From positions 1,736,001 through 1,800,000 of the forward strand of contig NZ_QEKM01000001.1 in NCBI RefSeq assembly GCF_003096555.1: a DNA stretch of 64,000 nt, written 5' to 3'. A model generated the notes under the pieces. That model was not told the DNA's origin, did no database searches, and was given only the letters and a program-made list of their open reading frames with translations. The position numbers were made by a program, and so were the translations under genes. The DNA is from Simplicispira sp. 125 (GTDB taxonomy: Bacteria; Pseudomonadota; Gammaproteobacteria; Burkholderiales; Burkholderiaceae_C). Positions 7,457-16,406 of the stretch are shown in pieces (position 1 is the stretch's first letter; each line of letters opens with the position of its first letter).

Positions 7457-8821
7457 ATGACCCTGAAAAGCCCCGAACTCCTGCTGCCTGCCGGCACGCT
7501 TGACCGCATGCGCGCCGCCTACGATTACGGTGCCGACGCGGTATACGCCGGCCAGCCGCGCTACAGCCTGCGCGCACGCAACAACGAATTCCGTATTGAA
7601 CAGATACAGACGGGCATCGAAGAAGCGCATGCACGCGGCAAAAAATTCTTTTTGACGAGCAACCTGCTGCCGCACAACGACAAGGTACGCACCTACCTGC
7701 GTGACATCGAGCCCATCATCGCCATGCGCCCGGACGCCATCATCATGGCCGACCCCGGCCTCATCATGATGGTGCGCGAGAAATGGCCCGAAGTGGCCAT
7801 TCACCTCTCGGTACAGGCCAACACGACCAACTTCATGTCGGTCAAGTTCTGGCAGAAGGTGGGCGTGACGCGCATCATCCTCTCGCGGGAACTGAGCCTG
7901 GACGAGATCGAGAAAATCCGCCAGGAATGCCCCGACATGGAGCTGGAAGTGTTTGTGCACGGCGCCCTGTGCATCGCCTATTCGGGCCGCTGCCTGCTGT
8001 CGGGCTACTTCAACCGACGCGACCCCAACCAGGGCACCTGCACCAACGCCTGCCGCTGGAACTACGCCACGCAAGAGGCCGCCGTGGACCCCAACACCGG
8101 CGAAGCCATGGCCCAGCGCATCGAGGGCGACTTCAATTTCAACAAGGCCCAGGAGGACGACAACTCCGCCTTTGCCTCGTGCGGCGGTGGCGAGCGGCAC
8201 CCGCTGGCCGACAAGGTGTACCTGCTGGAAGAAAAAGAACGCCCAGGCCAGCTCATGCCCATCATGGAAGATGAGCACGGCACCTACATCATGAACAGCA
8301 AGGACCTGCGCGCCGTCGAGCATGTGCAGCGCCTGGTCGAGATCGGCGTCGATTCGCTCAAAATCGAAGGCCGCACCAAGAGCCAGTACTACGTCTCACG
8401 CGCCGCCCAGGTCTACCGCCGCGCCATCGACGACGCGGTGGCGGGCCGCCCCTTCAACCCCGAACTCATCACCGAGCTTGAAGGCCTGTCCAACCGGGGC
8501 TATACCCCCGGATTCCTGGAGCGCCGTCCGGCCAACGACTACCAGAACTACGAAACCGGCAGCTCCGAGTCGCAGCGCAGCCAGTTCGTGGGTGAAGTGA
8601 AAAGCGTGCAGGATGGCTGGGCCGAAGTGGAAACCAAGAACCGCTTTGGCGTAGGCGACAGGCTGGAAATCGTCCACCCCAGCGGCAACCGCACCGTGCA
8701 ACTCACGCAGATGCGCAGCCTGGACGGCGAAGCACTGCAGGTCGCCTCGGGCAGCCCGCTGCGCGTGCGCATCCCAATCGAAGGGCCCGCCGAGGGGGCG
8801 CTGATTGCGCGGTTGGTGTGA
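7457..8821 (+). CDS. trhP: tRNA 5-hydroxyuridine modification protein TrhP (peptidase U32 family, YegQ)
   Basis: This 454-residue U32-family protein is of the YegQ/TrhP type, which is known to be needed for prephenate-dependent formation of 5-hydroxyuridine at tRNA position 34. The U32 signature lies in EVFVHGALCIAYSGRCLLSG (about residues 168-187), followed by cysteines in GTCTNACRW that could bind an iron-sulfur cluster. The C-terminal part is a beta-barrel domain. No ribosome site stands out, but homology begins at this ATG. The gene is followed by element A copy 2. Confidence 0.9.
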   Translation: MTLKSPELLLPAGTLDRMRAAYDYGADAVYAGQPRYSLRARNNEFRIEQIQTGIEEAHARGKKFFLTSNLLPHNDKVRTYLRDIEPIIAMRPDAIIMADPGLIMMVREKWPEVAIHLSVQANTTNFMSVKFWQKVGVTRIILSRELSLDEIEKIRQECPDMELEVFVHGALCIAYSGRCLLSGYFNRRDPNQGTCTNACRWNYATQEAAVDPNTGEAMAQRIEGDFNFNKAQEDDNSAFASCGGGERHPLADKVYLLEEKERPGQLMPIMEDEHGTYIMNSKDLRAVEHVQRLVEIGVDSLKIEGRTKSQYYVSRAAQVYRRAIDDAVAGRPFNPELITELEGLSNRGYTPGFLERRPANDYQNYETGSSESQRSQFVGEVKSVQDGWAEVETKNRFGVGDRLEIVHPSGNRTVQLTQMRSLDGEALQVASGSPLRVRIPIEGPAEGALIARLV

Positions 8822-8834
8822 AAGATGTTTTTTA

Positions 8835-8940
8835 CAAGCTATTGAAAATATAGCTTGCAGCGCTTGGATCCATTGGATTTCAATATGAAAATTACCTGAA
8901 ACCCTTATTGGTAAAGCGCAAGCAGCTCCTGTTTTTTCAG
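8835..8940. repeat. Dispersed element A, copy 2 (inverted pair)
   Basis: Two arms of the element face each other. The left arm, 8835-8873, carries ATATAGCTTGCAGCGCTTGG and ends in ATCCATTGG. The right arm, 8905-8940, is the complement-like GCGCAAGCAGCTCCTG followed by TTTTTTC. It begins 14 bases after the trhP stop. The paired-arm form is also seen at 43799-43900 and 63052-63162. Confidence 0.65.
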
Positions 8941-9069
8941 CCCGCTCGACTCTTTTAGCGGGGTGCGGTGATCAATCCAACAAAATGGCATGCGCCCCAA
9001 CTCCGCCAGCCCGTTCGACCAACCAGCGGATTTCTAAAGCCCGAACAGACCCTGCTTTTCCGCCCAGAT

Positions 9070-9096
9070 TCAACTTTTACCGGTGGCTGCCGATAA
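9070..9096 (+). promoter_or_regulatory. Candidate sigma-28 (FliA) promoter
   Basis: TCAACTTT (9070-9077), an 11-base spacer and GCCGATAA (9089-9096) match the FliA consensus TAAAGTTT-N11-GCCGATAA. The -10 octamer is perfect, and TCAA-type -35 boxes are common in this class. It lies 45 bases before the DUF5610 start. Besides this promoter and element A, the 320-bp gap from 8822 to 9141 shows nothing I can name. Confidence 0.65.
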
Positions 9097-9141
9097 CTTA
9101 GGGAGATATGCCGCGCCCTTGAATCTGCCCAGGAGACTGCC

Positions 9142-9774
9142 ATGGCCACTTCTTCCGTCGGAAATATGCCCTCCACATCGGCCCTGCCCGCCCAGGAGGC
9201 CGCGCGCACCCACCGTACCACGCCCACCGAGGAAGCCCGGGGCACCAAGGCGCCCGATGGCAAACCCAACCTGCGCCAGCAGCAGAACGTGCAGATTCTG
9301 CAGGCATCGATGGACGTATCGATCCAGTCGGGCGACTCTTCACTGGCACTGCTTTACCGCACGGCCATTGATCGCATTAACGAATACCTGGAACCTGAGC
9401 TGGGGCCGAACGCCATCGGCGGCAAGGATGCGCCGGACGGCTCGCCCGAGGCCACTGCCGGGCGCATTCTTTCTCTGTCTACGGCTTTCTACGATGCTTA
9501 TGCCGCACAGCCCAAAAACAAGGACAAAGATGCGGAAACCATGGCACGCGATTTTGTCGACCTGATCCGGGGCGGTTTTGAGCGTGGCTTTGGCGAAGCA
9601 CGGGACATCCTCGGCGGCCTGGGCGTGCTCGGGGAGGACAGCCCGGTTGAGCAAGGCATCAACAAAACGTACGCACTGGTCATGCAGGGGTATGACGATT
9701 TTCTGGCTTCCAAACTCGGCCCCCGTCCGGCCACAGAACCCTCTGCCCCCGATGGTTCCAGCGCAGCAGCCTGA
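9142..9774 (+). CDS. DUF5610 domain protein, possibly flagellar-regulon
   Basis: This 210-residue soluble protein has no signal peptide. The disordered N-terminus (residues 1-45) is rich in Ala, Pro and Thr. The DUF5610 region follows (about 60-190) with the conserved FVDLIRGGFERGFGEARDIL and YALVMQGYDDF segments. Its function is unknown. A Shine-Dalgarno AGGAG at 9130-9134 supports ATG 9142. The gene stands alone between a sigma-28-like promoter and a terminator, so it is likely a single-gene unit, and I infer expression with motility genes. Those are not in this window. Confidence 0.8.
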   Translation: MATSSVGNMPSTSALPAQEAARTHRTTPTEEARGTKAPDGKPNLRQQQNVQILQASMDVSIQSGDSSLALLYRTAIDRINEYLEPELGPNAIGGKDAPDGSPEATAGRILSLSTAFYDAYAAQPKNKDKDAETMARDFVDLIRGGFERGFGEARDILGGLGVLGEDSPVEQGINKTYALVMQGYDDFLASKLGPRPATEPSAPDGSSAAA

Positions 9775-9830
9775 GCGCTGCAGGCCGCCCATCGAGCGGC
9801 AATGCCGTCCAGCGGCGCCAGCATCCGCCA

Positions 9831-9858
9831 AAAAAAACCCGCTCAAAGCGGGTTTTTT
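9831..9858. terminator. Bidirectional intrinsic terminator
   Basis: The stem AACCCGC-TCAAA-GCGGGTT is flanked by an A run on the left (9829-9837) and a T run on the right (9852-9857). It sits between the converging DUF5610 gene and acnB and can end transcription from both sides. Confidence 0.88.
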
Positions 9859-9877
9859 CATGTCAAGACTGAACGCT

Positions 9878-12463
9878 TCAAGCGTCGACACCCTTGGCCA
9901 CGTCAGAGTATTCCTCGATCTGGTCAAAGTTCAGGTACTGGTAAATCTGATCGCTGCTTTGCTTGATCACCCCCATGTCGGCCAGGTATTCGGCCTTGGT
10001 CGGGATGCGGCCCAGCTTGGAAGCAATCGCCGACAGTTCGGCCGAGCCCAGGTACACATTGGTGTTCTTGCCCAGGCGGTTGGGGAAGTTACGGGTGCTG
10101 GTGGACATGACCGTGGCGCCCTCTTTCACCTGCGCCTGGTTGCCCATGCACAGCGAGCAGCCGGGCATCTCCATGCGGGCACCAGCGGCGCCGAAGACGC
10201 CGTAGTGGCCTTCTTCGGTGAGCTGCTGCGCATCCATCTTGGTGGGCGGTGCCATCCAGAGCTTGACCGGCATGTCCTTCTTGCCTTCGAGCAGCTTGGA
10301 GGCTGCGCGGAAGTGACCGATGTTGGTCATGCACGAGCCGATGAACACTTCGTCGATCTTGGCCCCCGCCACGTCGGACAGGGTCTTGGCGTCGTCCGGG
10401 TCGTTCGGGCAGCAAACGATAGGCTCGGTGATTTCGGCCAGGTCGATCTCGATCACGGCAGCGTATTCAGCGTCGGCATCGGGTGCCAGCAGCTGTGGGT
10501 TGGCCAGCCAGGCTTCCATGCCCTGGATGCGCCGACGGATGGTGCGCGCATCTTCGTAGCCTTGGGCGATCATGTTCTTGAGCAGCACGATGTTCGAGTT
10601 CAGGTACTCGATCACGGGGGCCTTGTTCAGGCGCACCGTGCAACCGGCAGCCGAGCGCTCGGCCGAGGCATCCGACAACTCAAAAGCCTGCTCCACCTTC
10701 AGATCGGGCAGACCTTCGATTTCAACGATACGGCCCGAGAAGATGTTCTTCTTGCCTTGCTTGGCTACGGTGAGCAAACCCGCCTTGATGGCATAGAGCG
10801 GAATCGCATGCACCAGGTCGCGCAGCGTCACGCCGGGCTGCATCTGGCCCTTGAAGCGCACCAGCACCGATTCGGGCATGTCGAGCGGCATGACGCCGGT
10901 AGCGGCGGCAAAGGCCACCAGGCCAGAGCCTGCGGGGAAGCTGATGCCCACGGGGAAGCGCGTGTGGCTGTCACCACCCGTGCCGACGGTGTCGGGCAGC
11001 AGCATGCGGTTGAGCCAGCTGTGGATGATGCCGTCGCCGGGCTTGAGCGAGATGCCGCCACGGTTGCTGATGAACTCGGGCAACTCATGGTGCATCTTCA
11101 CGTCCACGGGCTTGGGATAAGCGGCCGTGTGGCAGAACGACTGCATCACCAGGTCGGCGCTGAAACCCAGGCAGGCGAGGTCTTTGAGCTCGTCGCGCGT
11201 CATCGGGCCGGTGGTGTCCTGCGAGCCGACCGAGGTCATCTTGGGTTCGCAGTAGGTGCCGGGCAGCACGCCCTGGCCTTCAGGCAGGCCGCAGGCGCGG
11301 CCCACCATCTTCTGCGCCAGGGTAAAGCCCTTGCCATGGCTCTTGGGCACTTGTGGTAGGCGGAACAAAGTGGAAGCAGCCAGCCCCAGCGCCTCGCGTG
11401 CCTTGGCGGTCAGGCCACGACCGATGATCAGCGGGATACGGCCACCGGCGCGCACTTCGTCGAACAGCACGTCGCTCTTGACCTCGAACTCGGCAATCAC
11501 TTTGCCGTCCTTTAAGGCCTTGCCTTCGTAGGGACGCAGTTCGATGGTGTCGCCCATGTTCATCTGGCTCACGTCGAGCTCGATGGGCAGCGCGCCCGCG
11601 TCTTCCATGGTGTTGTAGAAGATGGGGGCAATCTTTGACCCAAGGCAGACGCCGCCAAAGCGCTTGTTGGGCACAAAGGGGATGTCTTCGCCGGTAAACC
11701 ACAGCACGCTGTTGGTGGCCGACTTGCGGCTCGAACCCGTGCCGACCACGTCGCCGACATAGGCCACGAGATGGCCCTTGGCGCGCAGGTCTTCGATGAA
11801 CTTCACCGGGCCGCGTTTGCCGTCTTCCTCGGGCGTGATGCCGTCGCGCTTGTTCTTGAGCATGGCCAGCGCATGCAGCGGGATGTCAGGGCGGCTCCAG
11901 GCGTCGGGTGCGGGGGAGAGGTCGTCGGTGTTGGTCTCGCCCGTGACCTTGAGCACGGTGAGCGTAATGCTCTTGGGCACTTCAGGGCGGCTGGTGAACC
12001 ATTCGGCATCCGCCCAGCTTTGCACCACAGCCTTGGCAAAGGCATTGCCCTTATCGGCCTTTTCCTTGACGTCGTGGAACTGGTCGAACATCAGCAGCGT
12101 CTTTTTCAGCGCCTCAGCGGCAACACCTGCCACGGCAGCATCGTCCAGCAGGTCGATCAGCGGCGTGAGGTTGTATCCACCCAGCATGGTGCCCAGCAAC
12201 TCGGTGGCTTGCGCACGGCTGATGAGCGAGCATTTCTCGGTACCGTGGGCCACGGCGGCCAGGTAGCTGGCCTTGACCTTGGCGGCATCATCCACGCCTG
12301 CAGGCACGCGGTGGGTGATCAGCTCGACCAGCGTGGTTTCTTCGCCTGCCGGCGGGTTCTTGAGCAACTCGACCAGTTCGCCGGTTTGCTTGGCGGTCAG
12401 GGGCAGCGGCGGAATACCCAGCGCTGCGCGCTCGGCCACATGGTCACGGTAGGCTTGCAACAT
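9878..12463 (-). CDS. acnB: Aconitate hydratase B
   Basis: AcnB interconverts citrate and isocitrate in the TCA cycle and can bind RNA when it loses its iron-sulfur cluster. The 861-residue length fits. The cluster cysteines are visible in [13 protein letters not shown] and in GCSLCMGN (C-X2-C); the N-terminal HEAT-like region, the swivel segment ([16 protein letters not shown]) and the catalytic [11 protein letters not shown] motif are all present. It is the last gene of a leftward group (mdh, CitE-like lyase, exported protein, acnB) and ends at a bidirectional terminator. Confidence 0.97.
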   Translation of the reverse strand: MLQAYRDHVAERAALGIPPLPLTAKQTGELVELLKNPPAGEETTLVELITHRVPAGVDDAAKVKASYLAAVAHGTEKCSLISRAQATELLGTMLGGYNLTPLIDLLDDAAVAGVAAEALKKTLLMFDQFHDVKEKADKGNAFAKAVVQSWADAEWFTSRPEVPKSITLTVLKVTGETNTDDLSPAPDAWSRPDIPLHALAMLKNKRDGITPEEDGKRGPVKFIEDLRAKGHLVAYVGDVVGTGSSRKSATNSVLWFTGEDIPFVPNKRFGGVCLGSKIAPIFYNTMEDAGALPIELDVSQMNMGDTIELRPYEGKALKDGKVIAEFEVKSDVLFDEVRAGGRIPLIIGRGLTAKAREALGLAASTLFRLPQVPKSHGKGFTLAQKMVGRACGLPEGQGVLPGTYCEPKMTSVGSQDTTGPMTRDELKDLACLGFSADLVMQSFCHTAAYPKPVDVKMHHELPEFISNRGGISLKPGDGIIHSWLNRMLLPDTVGTGGDSHTRFPVGISFPAGSGLVAFAAATGVMPLDMPESVLVRFKGQMQPGVTLRDLVHAIPLYAIKAGLLTVAKQGKKNIFSGRIVEIEGLPDLKVEQAFELSDASAERSAAGCTVRLNKAPVIEYLNSNIVLLKNMIAQGYEDARTIRRRIQGMEAWLANPQLLAPDADAEYAAVIEIDLAEITEPIVCCPNDPDDAKTLSDVAGAKIDEVFIGSCMTNIGHFRAASKLLEGKKDMPVKLWMAPPTKMDAQQLTEEGHYGVFGAAGARMEMPGCSLCMGNQAQVKEGATVMSTSTRNFPNRLGKNTNVYLGSAELSAIASKLGRIPTKAEYLADMGVIKQSSDQIYQYLNFDQIEEYSDVAKGVDA

Positions 12464-12533
12464 TTACTTCTTTCTCCGGTTACTTCTATCTTTTCAAACG
12501 AGGGGCAAGGCTTTCACAGCCCGCTGCGGGCAA

Positions 12534-13163
12534 TTACTTGGTAGTTTTTGCTTCGAACAAGCTGGGCGGGGGGGTTTTCTTGATGGCTTCGGCCACCACG
12601 GTCTGTTCCGGGCTCATGCATTCGTCGGCCAGGCGCTGACCACGCTTCTGGTCCATCAGCATGGATTTGTTGGCGATCTGCAGCCACACTGCGCCGCCAG
12701 CCTGGTCTTCCAGGCGCACCGTGCCGGTCGACGTAACCACCGGAACCATGTGGTACTTGAAGCCTTTGCCGCCCACGTGGAAGTGGCCCGGCGCTTCGGT
12801 GTCTGCCGTAACACTGACCGTAGCCCCCAGCTCACAGGCGATCTGGCCAACATAAACGCGCTGTGCAATAGCCAGCTCTTCAGGAGACATTGCCGTGCGC
12901 GCAGCGATCAGACCACTGGCGACTTGACTCGTCGCGCTGCGCAGCTGCACGCGGCTGCTGGGCGGCTCGACCTTGGCCACCGTGGTTTTGGTGCTGCCTT
13001 TGGCGGATGCCTTTTTGGCGACGGACTTGGTCTTGGTCTCTGTTGCAGCCTTGGTCGATGACTTGATTGATGACTTGGGCGCTGATTTGGCAGCCGGGGC
13101 TGCCTGGGCCAGAACCAGAGAAGGTACCAAGGCGATGAGTGCAGAGGCGAGCAGTGTTTTCAT
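12534..13163 (-). CDS. Exported Lys/Ser/Thr-rich protein of unknown function
   Basis: The 209-residue protein begins with a signal peptide (MKTLLASALIALVPSLVLAQA, likely cut after AQA). A low-complexity region follows (about residues 20-75) rich in Lys, Ser, Thr and Ala, then a compact C-terminal domain with two cysteines (ACELG and DECMS) that could form a periplasmic disulfide. I do not recognise a named domain. The start at 13163 is chosen because the longer frame to 13406 adds sequence overlapping the lyase gene. It lies between acnB and the lyase gene in a TCA-cycle block, but nothing in the sequence links it to metabolism. Confidence 0.8.
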   Translation of the reverse strand: MKTLLASALIALVPSLVLAQAAPAAKSAPKSSIKSSTKAATETKTKSVAKKASAKGSTKTTVAKVEPPSSRVQLRSATSQVASGLIAARTAMSPEELAIAQRVYVGQIACELGATVSVTADTEAPGHFHVGGKGFKYHMVPVVTSTGTVRLEDQAGGAVWLQIANKSMLMDQKRGQRLADECMSPEQTVVAEAIKKTPPPSLFEAKTTK

Positions 13164-13191
13164 GATGTGGCTCCAGCGTGAGGAAAAAGGT

Positions 13192-14190
13192 TCAGCAATG
13201 CGACGATGCAAACCAGTGTTGTACCGCATGCGGCAGACTTCGCCCAGTCTGGTGTGCACGTTCCAGCACCTGCCAGAAATACCGGTAGCTCGCGCGGTCG
13301 TGCAGAACGCCATCCGCACTGATGGGCGCCCAGTCTGCCTCAGCGGCGGCAGCAATGATGCGGGAAGCCTCCTGCACCTCGTCCTGGGCAGGCGACAGCG
13401 CTTCAAGGATAGGCCTGATCTGCGCCGGATGGATGCTCCACATGCGGGTGTAGCCCAGCTCGCGCGCAGCGCGGCGGGCTGCGGACTGCATGGCGGACAT
13501 GTCCGTGAATTCCGTCACCACGCAATGTGAAGGCACCTTGCCATGGGCATGGCAGGCGGAGGCGATTTCCAGCTTGGCCCGCACCACCAGCGGGTGATCA
13601 AACTGCCCTGCCGACGTCATCGCCGATGCCGGAATGGCGCCTCCATGGGCCGACACGAAGTCCATCAAGCCAAAGCTCAGGCTCTGCACACGCGGGTGGG
13701 CAGCAATGTCAAAGGCGCGGTGAACCGCGCCAGGGGATTCGATGAGGGCGTGGAGCGGCAGATGCGCAGCCCCTGCACGCTCAAGTGCGCGCTCGGCCTG
13801 CAGCACATCGTCGATCGACTCGACCTTGGGTAGCATGATGTGGCACAAACGGTGGCCCGCCTGACCGGCGATGGTAGCCATGTCGCTGGCAAAAGCCGGA
13901 TGATCCACCGCATGCACACGCGCCGCAACCCGGGCGCCGGGCGCCGCTTCACAGGCCAGCGCCACGACGAGAGTGGCATGTTCGACCTCGGCGCCCACGG
14001 GGGCGCCATCTTCGCAATCCAGCGTCACATCAAAGACGCAGGCGCCAAACTCTTGTGTCATTTCAGCCTGCAGTTGCAGGCTTTTGCGCATCCGCGCTGG
14101 GGCACCGCTGTAATGGTCACAGACCGGCAGCAAACCTGCTGCGGCCTGGGCACCCAACAGGATGTCGCGCGGATGCGAGGCACCCCCCAT
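13192..14190 (-). CDS. HpcH/HpaI aldolase or citrate lyase beta-like (CoA-ester lyase) protein
   Basis: This TIM-barrel protein of the CitE/malyl-CoA lyase family cleaves or forms C-C bonds of CoA esters. Family features are VFDVTLDCEDGAP (metal-binding acidic residues), HIMLPKVES, LHALIESPGAV and a C-terminal MWSIHPAQIRPI. The substrate is unknown; its place between mdh and acnB suggests an organic-acid CoA ester. The frame is open to ATG 14262, but the 24 extra residues are encoded by dispersed element B, so I place the start at ATG 14190 (MGGASHPRDILLG). Neither start has a good ribosome site. Confidence 0.82.
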   Translation of the reverse strand: MGGASHPRDILLGAQAAAGLLPVCDHYSGAPARMRKSLQLQAEMTQEFGACVFDVTLDCEDGAPVGAEVEHATLVVALACEAAPGARVAARVHAVDHPAFASDMATIAGQAGHRLCHIMLPKVESIDDVLQAERALERAGAAHLPLHALIESPGAVHRAFDIAAHPRVQSLSFGLMDFVSAHGGAIPASAMTSAGQFDHPLVVRAKLEIASACHAHGKVPSHCVVTEFTDMSAMQSAARRAARELGYTRMWSIHPAQIRPILEALSPAQDEVQEASRIIAAAAEADWAPISADGVLHDRASYRYFWQVLERAHQTGRSLPHAVQHWFASSHC

Positions 14191-14262
14191 GCGTTTCACT
14201 GCGTGCGCTGCGCCGCCCCCGAGAGGGGCGATCACGGCTTGGGGAGACCCAGCATCGCTCAT
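14191..14262 (-). repeat. Dispersed element B, copy 1
   Basis: On the minus strand this reads TCTCCCCAAGCCGTGATC, then CCCCTCTCGGGGGC and GCAGCG. It matches the copies in thrC (46861-46931) and before moeA (44160-44316). It fills the gap between mdh and the lyase gene. It is open in the lyase frame, so annotation software may extend the lyase over it. Confidence 0.6.
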
Positions 14263-14268
14263 GGGCGC

Positions 14269-15255
14269 TTAAAGCAGGTGCTTCACGCCGTCCTGCTCGC
14301 CTTGCAGTTCTTCCAGCGTCTTGTTGATGCGCTCTTGCGAGAAGGCATCGATTTCCAGGCCTTCGACGATCTTGTATTCGCCGTTTTCGCAGGTCACGGG
14401 GAAGCCGAACATGGTGTCCTTCGGGATGCCGTACTGGCCGTCCGATGGGATGCCCATGGTGACCCACTTGCCGTTGGTGCCCAGGGCCCAGTCGCGCATG
14501 TGGTCGATGGCGGCGTTGGCAGCCGAGGCAGCCGACGACAGGCCGCGCGCTTCAATGATGGCGGCGCCACGCTTGCCGACCGTGGGCAGGAACACGTTGG
14601 CGTTCCATTCCTGGTCGTTGATCATCTGGGCAACGCTCTCACCATTGATGGTGGCAAAGCGGTAGTCGGCGTACATCGTGGGCGAGTGGTTGCCCCAGAC
14701 AGTCAGCTTTTCGATGTCGGCCACGGGCTTGCCGGTCTTGGCGGCAATCTGGCTGGCAGCGCGGTTGTGGTCCAGGCGCAGCATGGCGGTGAAGTTCTTG
14801 CGCGGCAGATCAGGGGCCGACTTCATGGCGATGTAGGCGTTGGTATTGGCGGGGTTGCCCACCACCAGCACCTTGACGTTGCGGCTGGCAACGGCGTTGA
14901 GGGCCTTGCCCTGTGCCGTAAAAATGGCGCCGTTGACGGCCAGCAGCTCGGCACGCTCCATGCCGGGACCGCGGGGACGCGAACCGACCAGCAGTGCGTA
15001 GTCGGCGTCCTTGAAGGCGGTCATGGGGTCGCTATGGGCAGTCATCTCGACGAGCAGCGGGAAGGCGCAGTCGTCGAGCTCCATCATTACGCCCTTGAGT
15101 GCCTTCTGCGGTCCGTCCACGGGTACTTCGAGCAACTGCAGGATGACAGGCTGATCCTTGCCCAGCATTTCGCCCGAAGCGATGCGAAACAGAAGGGCGT
15201 AGCCGATTTGGCCTGCGGCGCCGGTAACGGCTACGCGAACGGGCTTTTTGCTCAT
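14269..15255 (-). CDS. mdh: Malate dehydrogenase
   Basis: Malate dehydrogenase oxidises malate to oxaloacetate with NAD. The 328-residue protein starts with the Rossmann motif [21 protein letters not shown], has the [15 protein letters not shown] segment, and the catalytic histidine in [17 protein letters not shown] 15255 is selected because upstream residues in the open frame (to 15372) lie over its own promoter. The gene is divergent from gntR and first in a leftward series with the CitE-like lyase, an exported protein and acnB. Confidence 0.97.
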   Translation of the reverse strand: MSKKPVRVAVTGAAGQIGYALLFRIASGEMLGKDQPVILQLLEVPVDGPQKALKGVMMELDDCAFPLLVEMTAHSDPMTAFKDADYALLVGSRPRGPGMERAELLAVNGAIFTAQGKALNAVASRNVKVLVVGNPANTNAYIAMKSAPDLPRKNFTAMLRLDHNRAASQIAAKTGKPVADIEKLTVWGNHSPTMYADYRFATINGESVAQMINDQEWNANVFLPTVGKRGAAIIEARGLSSAASAANAAIDHMRDWALGTNGKWVTMGIPSDGQYGIPKDTMFGFPVTCENGEYKIVEGLEIDAFSQERINKTLEELQGEQDGVKHLL

Positions 15256-15350
15256 GGTGAGAACTCCAGGAAGTGAAGGAAACAGGGGAGAGTGCAGCGG
15301 TTGCCACCTGCGCCTGTTATCAGCAACACGTGCTCCGCGAACAGGGCGGG

Positions 15351-15380
15351 ATTTTACTGCCGTTTTCCGCACTGCGTCAA
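15351..15380 (-). promoter_or_regulatory. Candidate mdh promoter
   Basis: Read on the minus strand, TTGACG (15380-15375), an 18-base spacer and TAAAAT (15356-15351) resemble a sigma-70 promoter, about 95 bases before the mdh start. The gntR operator palindrome lies 11 bases upstream of this -35 box. Confidence 0.5.
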
Positions 15381-15381
15381 T

Positions 15382-15409
15382 TTGTCTTATGTCTTATATA
15401 AGATATGAT
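15382..15409 (+). promoter_or_regulatory. gntR promoter with palindromic operator
   Basis: TTGTCT (15382-15387) and TATGAT (15404-15409) with a 16-base spacer form a candidate promoter. The spacer contains the perfect palindrome TCTTATATAAGA (15392-15403), preceded by a direct repeat of its left half (TCTTAT at 15385). A bound repressor here would block gntR and could also affect the divergent mdh promoter. The -10 box overlaps an upstream ATG (15405), ruling it out as the start codon. Confidence 0.6.
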
Positions 15410-15470
15410 TGAGCACCATGCGGCGCCCGGCTTTTGCTTTGCACCACCCGTTCGCGCACCTCCATGCACC

Positions 15471-16259
15471 ATGTCTTCACTACCGCTTTCCGCCACTGAC
15501 TTCCCGGATCCGCTGCAGCCGGTCGGCTTGCCGGCGCCAGCGTTCAGCCCGCTCTACCAGCAAATCAAGGGCCTGATCCTGCAAAGCCTGCAGGCAGGCG
15601 AGTGGAAGCCCGGCGAAGCCATTCCCAGCGAAATGGAATTGGCAGCCCGCTTCAAAGTCAGTCAGGGCACGGTTCGCAAGGCCATCGACGAGCTGGCTGC
15701 CGAGAACCTGGTCACGCGCCGCCAGGGCAAGGGCACCTTCGTGTCCACCCATGCCGAGCAACATGTGCAGTACCGGTTTCTCAAGCTGATGCCCGACAGC
15801 GGAGACGCCAGCGTGGAGGGCCCTGCAGAGCGCCTCATCATTGACTGCAAGCGGGTACGCGCCAGCGCCGAGGTCGCCCGTGCGCTGGGCCTGCGCACGG
15901 GCGACCCCATGGTGCAGGCACGCCGTATCCTGTCGTTCAGCGGGGTCCCCACCATTCTTGAAGAGATATGGCTCCCAGGCCAGGCTTTCAAAGGTCTAAC
16001 GGCAACGCAGATGGCCAACTACCCCGGCCCCACCTACGCCATGCTGGAGTTGGATTTTGGCGTTCGCATGGTGCGTGCCGAAGAAAAAATTCGCGCCGTG
16101 CTACCGGACGACGAACAAGCCAAACGACTGCAAGTCACCCCGGCAACGCCCCTGCTAAGCGTCGAGCGCATTGCTTACACTTACAACGATGTTCCCATGG
16201 AGTTACGGCGCGGTCTTTACCGCACAGACACCCACCACTACCACAACGAACTGAACTGA
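15471..16259 (+). CDS. GntR-family transcriptional regulator (HutC/UTRA type)
   Basis: The 262-residue protein has an N-terminal winged helix-turn-helix (about residues 22-85; YQQIKGLILQSL, then PSEMELAARFKVSQGTVRKA) and a C-terminal UTRA ligand-binding domain. It probably senses a small organic acid or other metabolite. ATG 15471 is chosen over ATG 15405, which overlaps the -10 box. Its position between mdh and sdhCDAB suggests control of TCA-cycle genes. The palindrome TCTTATATAAGA in its own promoter argues for autoregulation. I found no second copy of that palindrome before sdhC, acnB or gltA. Confidence 0.92.
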   Translation: MSSLPLSATDFPDPLQPVGLPAPAFSPLYQQIKGLILQSLQAGEWKPGEAIPSEMELAARFKVSQGTVRKAIDELAAENLVTRRQGKGTFVSTHAEQHVQYRFLKLMPDSGDASVEGPAERLIIDCKRVRASAEVARALGLRTGDPMVQARRILSFSGVPTILEEIWLPGQAFKGLTATQMANYPGPTYAMLELDFGVRMVRAEEKIRAVLPDDEQAKRLQVTPATPLLSVERIAYTYNDVPMELRRGLYRTDTHHYHNELN

Positions 16260-16406
16260 AGATAACAGCCCCACATTGGCACGCAATGCCGAAAAAAACA
16301 GAAAATACCACCTGCATCAAATGATGCCTTGCTGCATTGCAATAGAATTTTGGGTTCTCCTTGCGCTCAAAATTACAAAGCAGTTACCTCCACGAAAGCA
16401 CTTGCC

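Noticed and set aside
6024..7634. A 536-codon minus-strand frame opposite tolR and tolA
   Set aside because: Low-complexity Phe/Leu/Arg sequence that is the complement of the TolA Lys/Glu-rich helix.
9578..11359. A 593-codon plus-strand frame opposite acnB
   Set aside because: His/Gly/Ala-rich complement of acnB with no homology; it also runs through the bidirectional terminator.
15405..15470. Upstream ATG 15405 as start of the GntR regulator
   Set aside because: It overlaps the -10 box of the candidate promoter and the operator; homology begins after 15471.
16276..16290. Sigma-54 promoter before sdhC (TGGCACG)
   Set aside because: The GG and GC dinucleotides are 10 rather than 12 bases apart, so the spacing is wrong.
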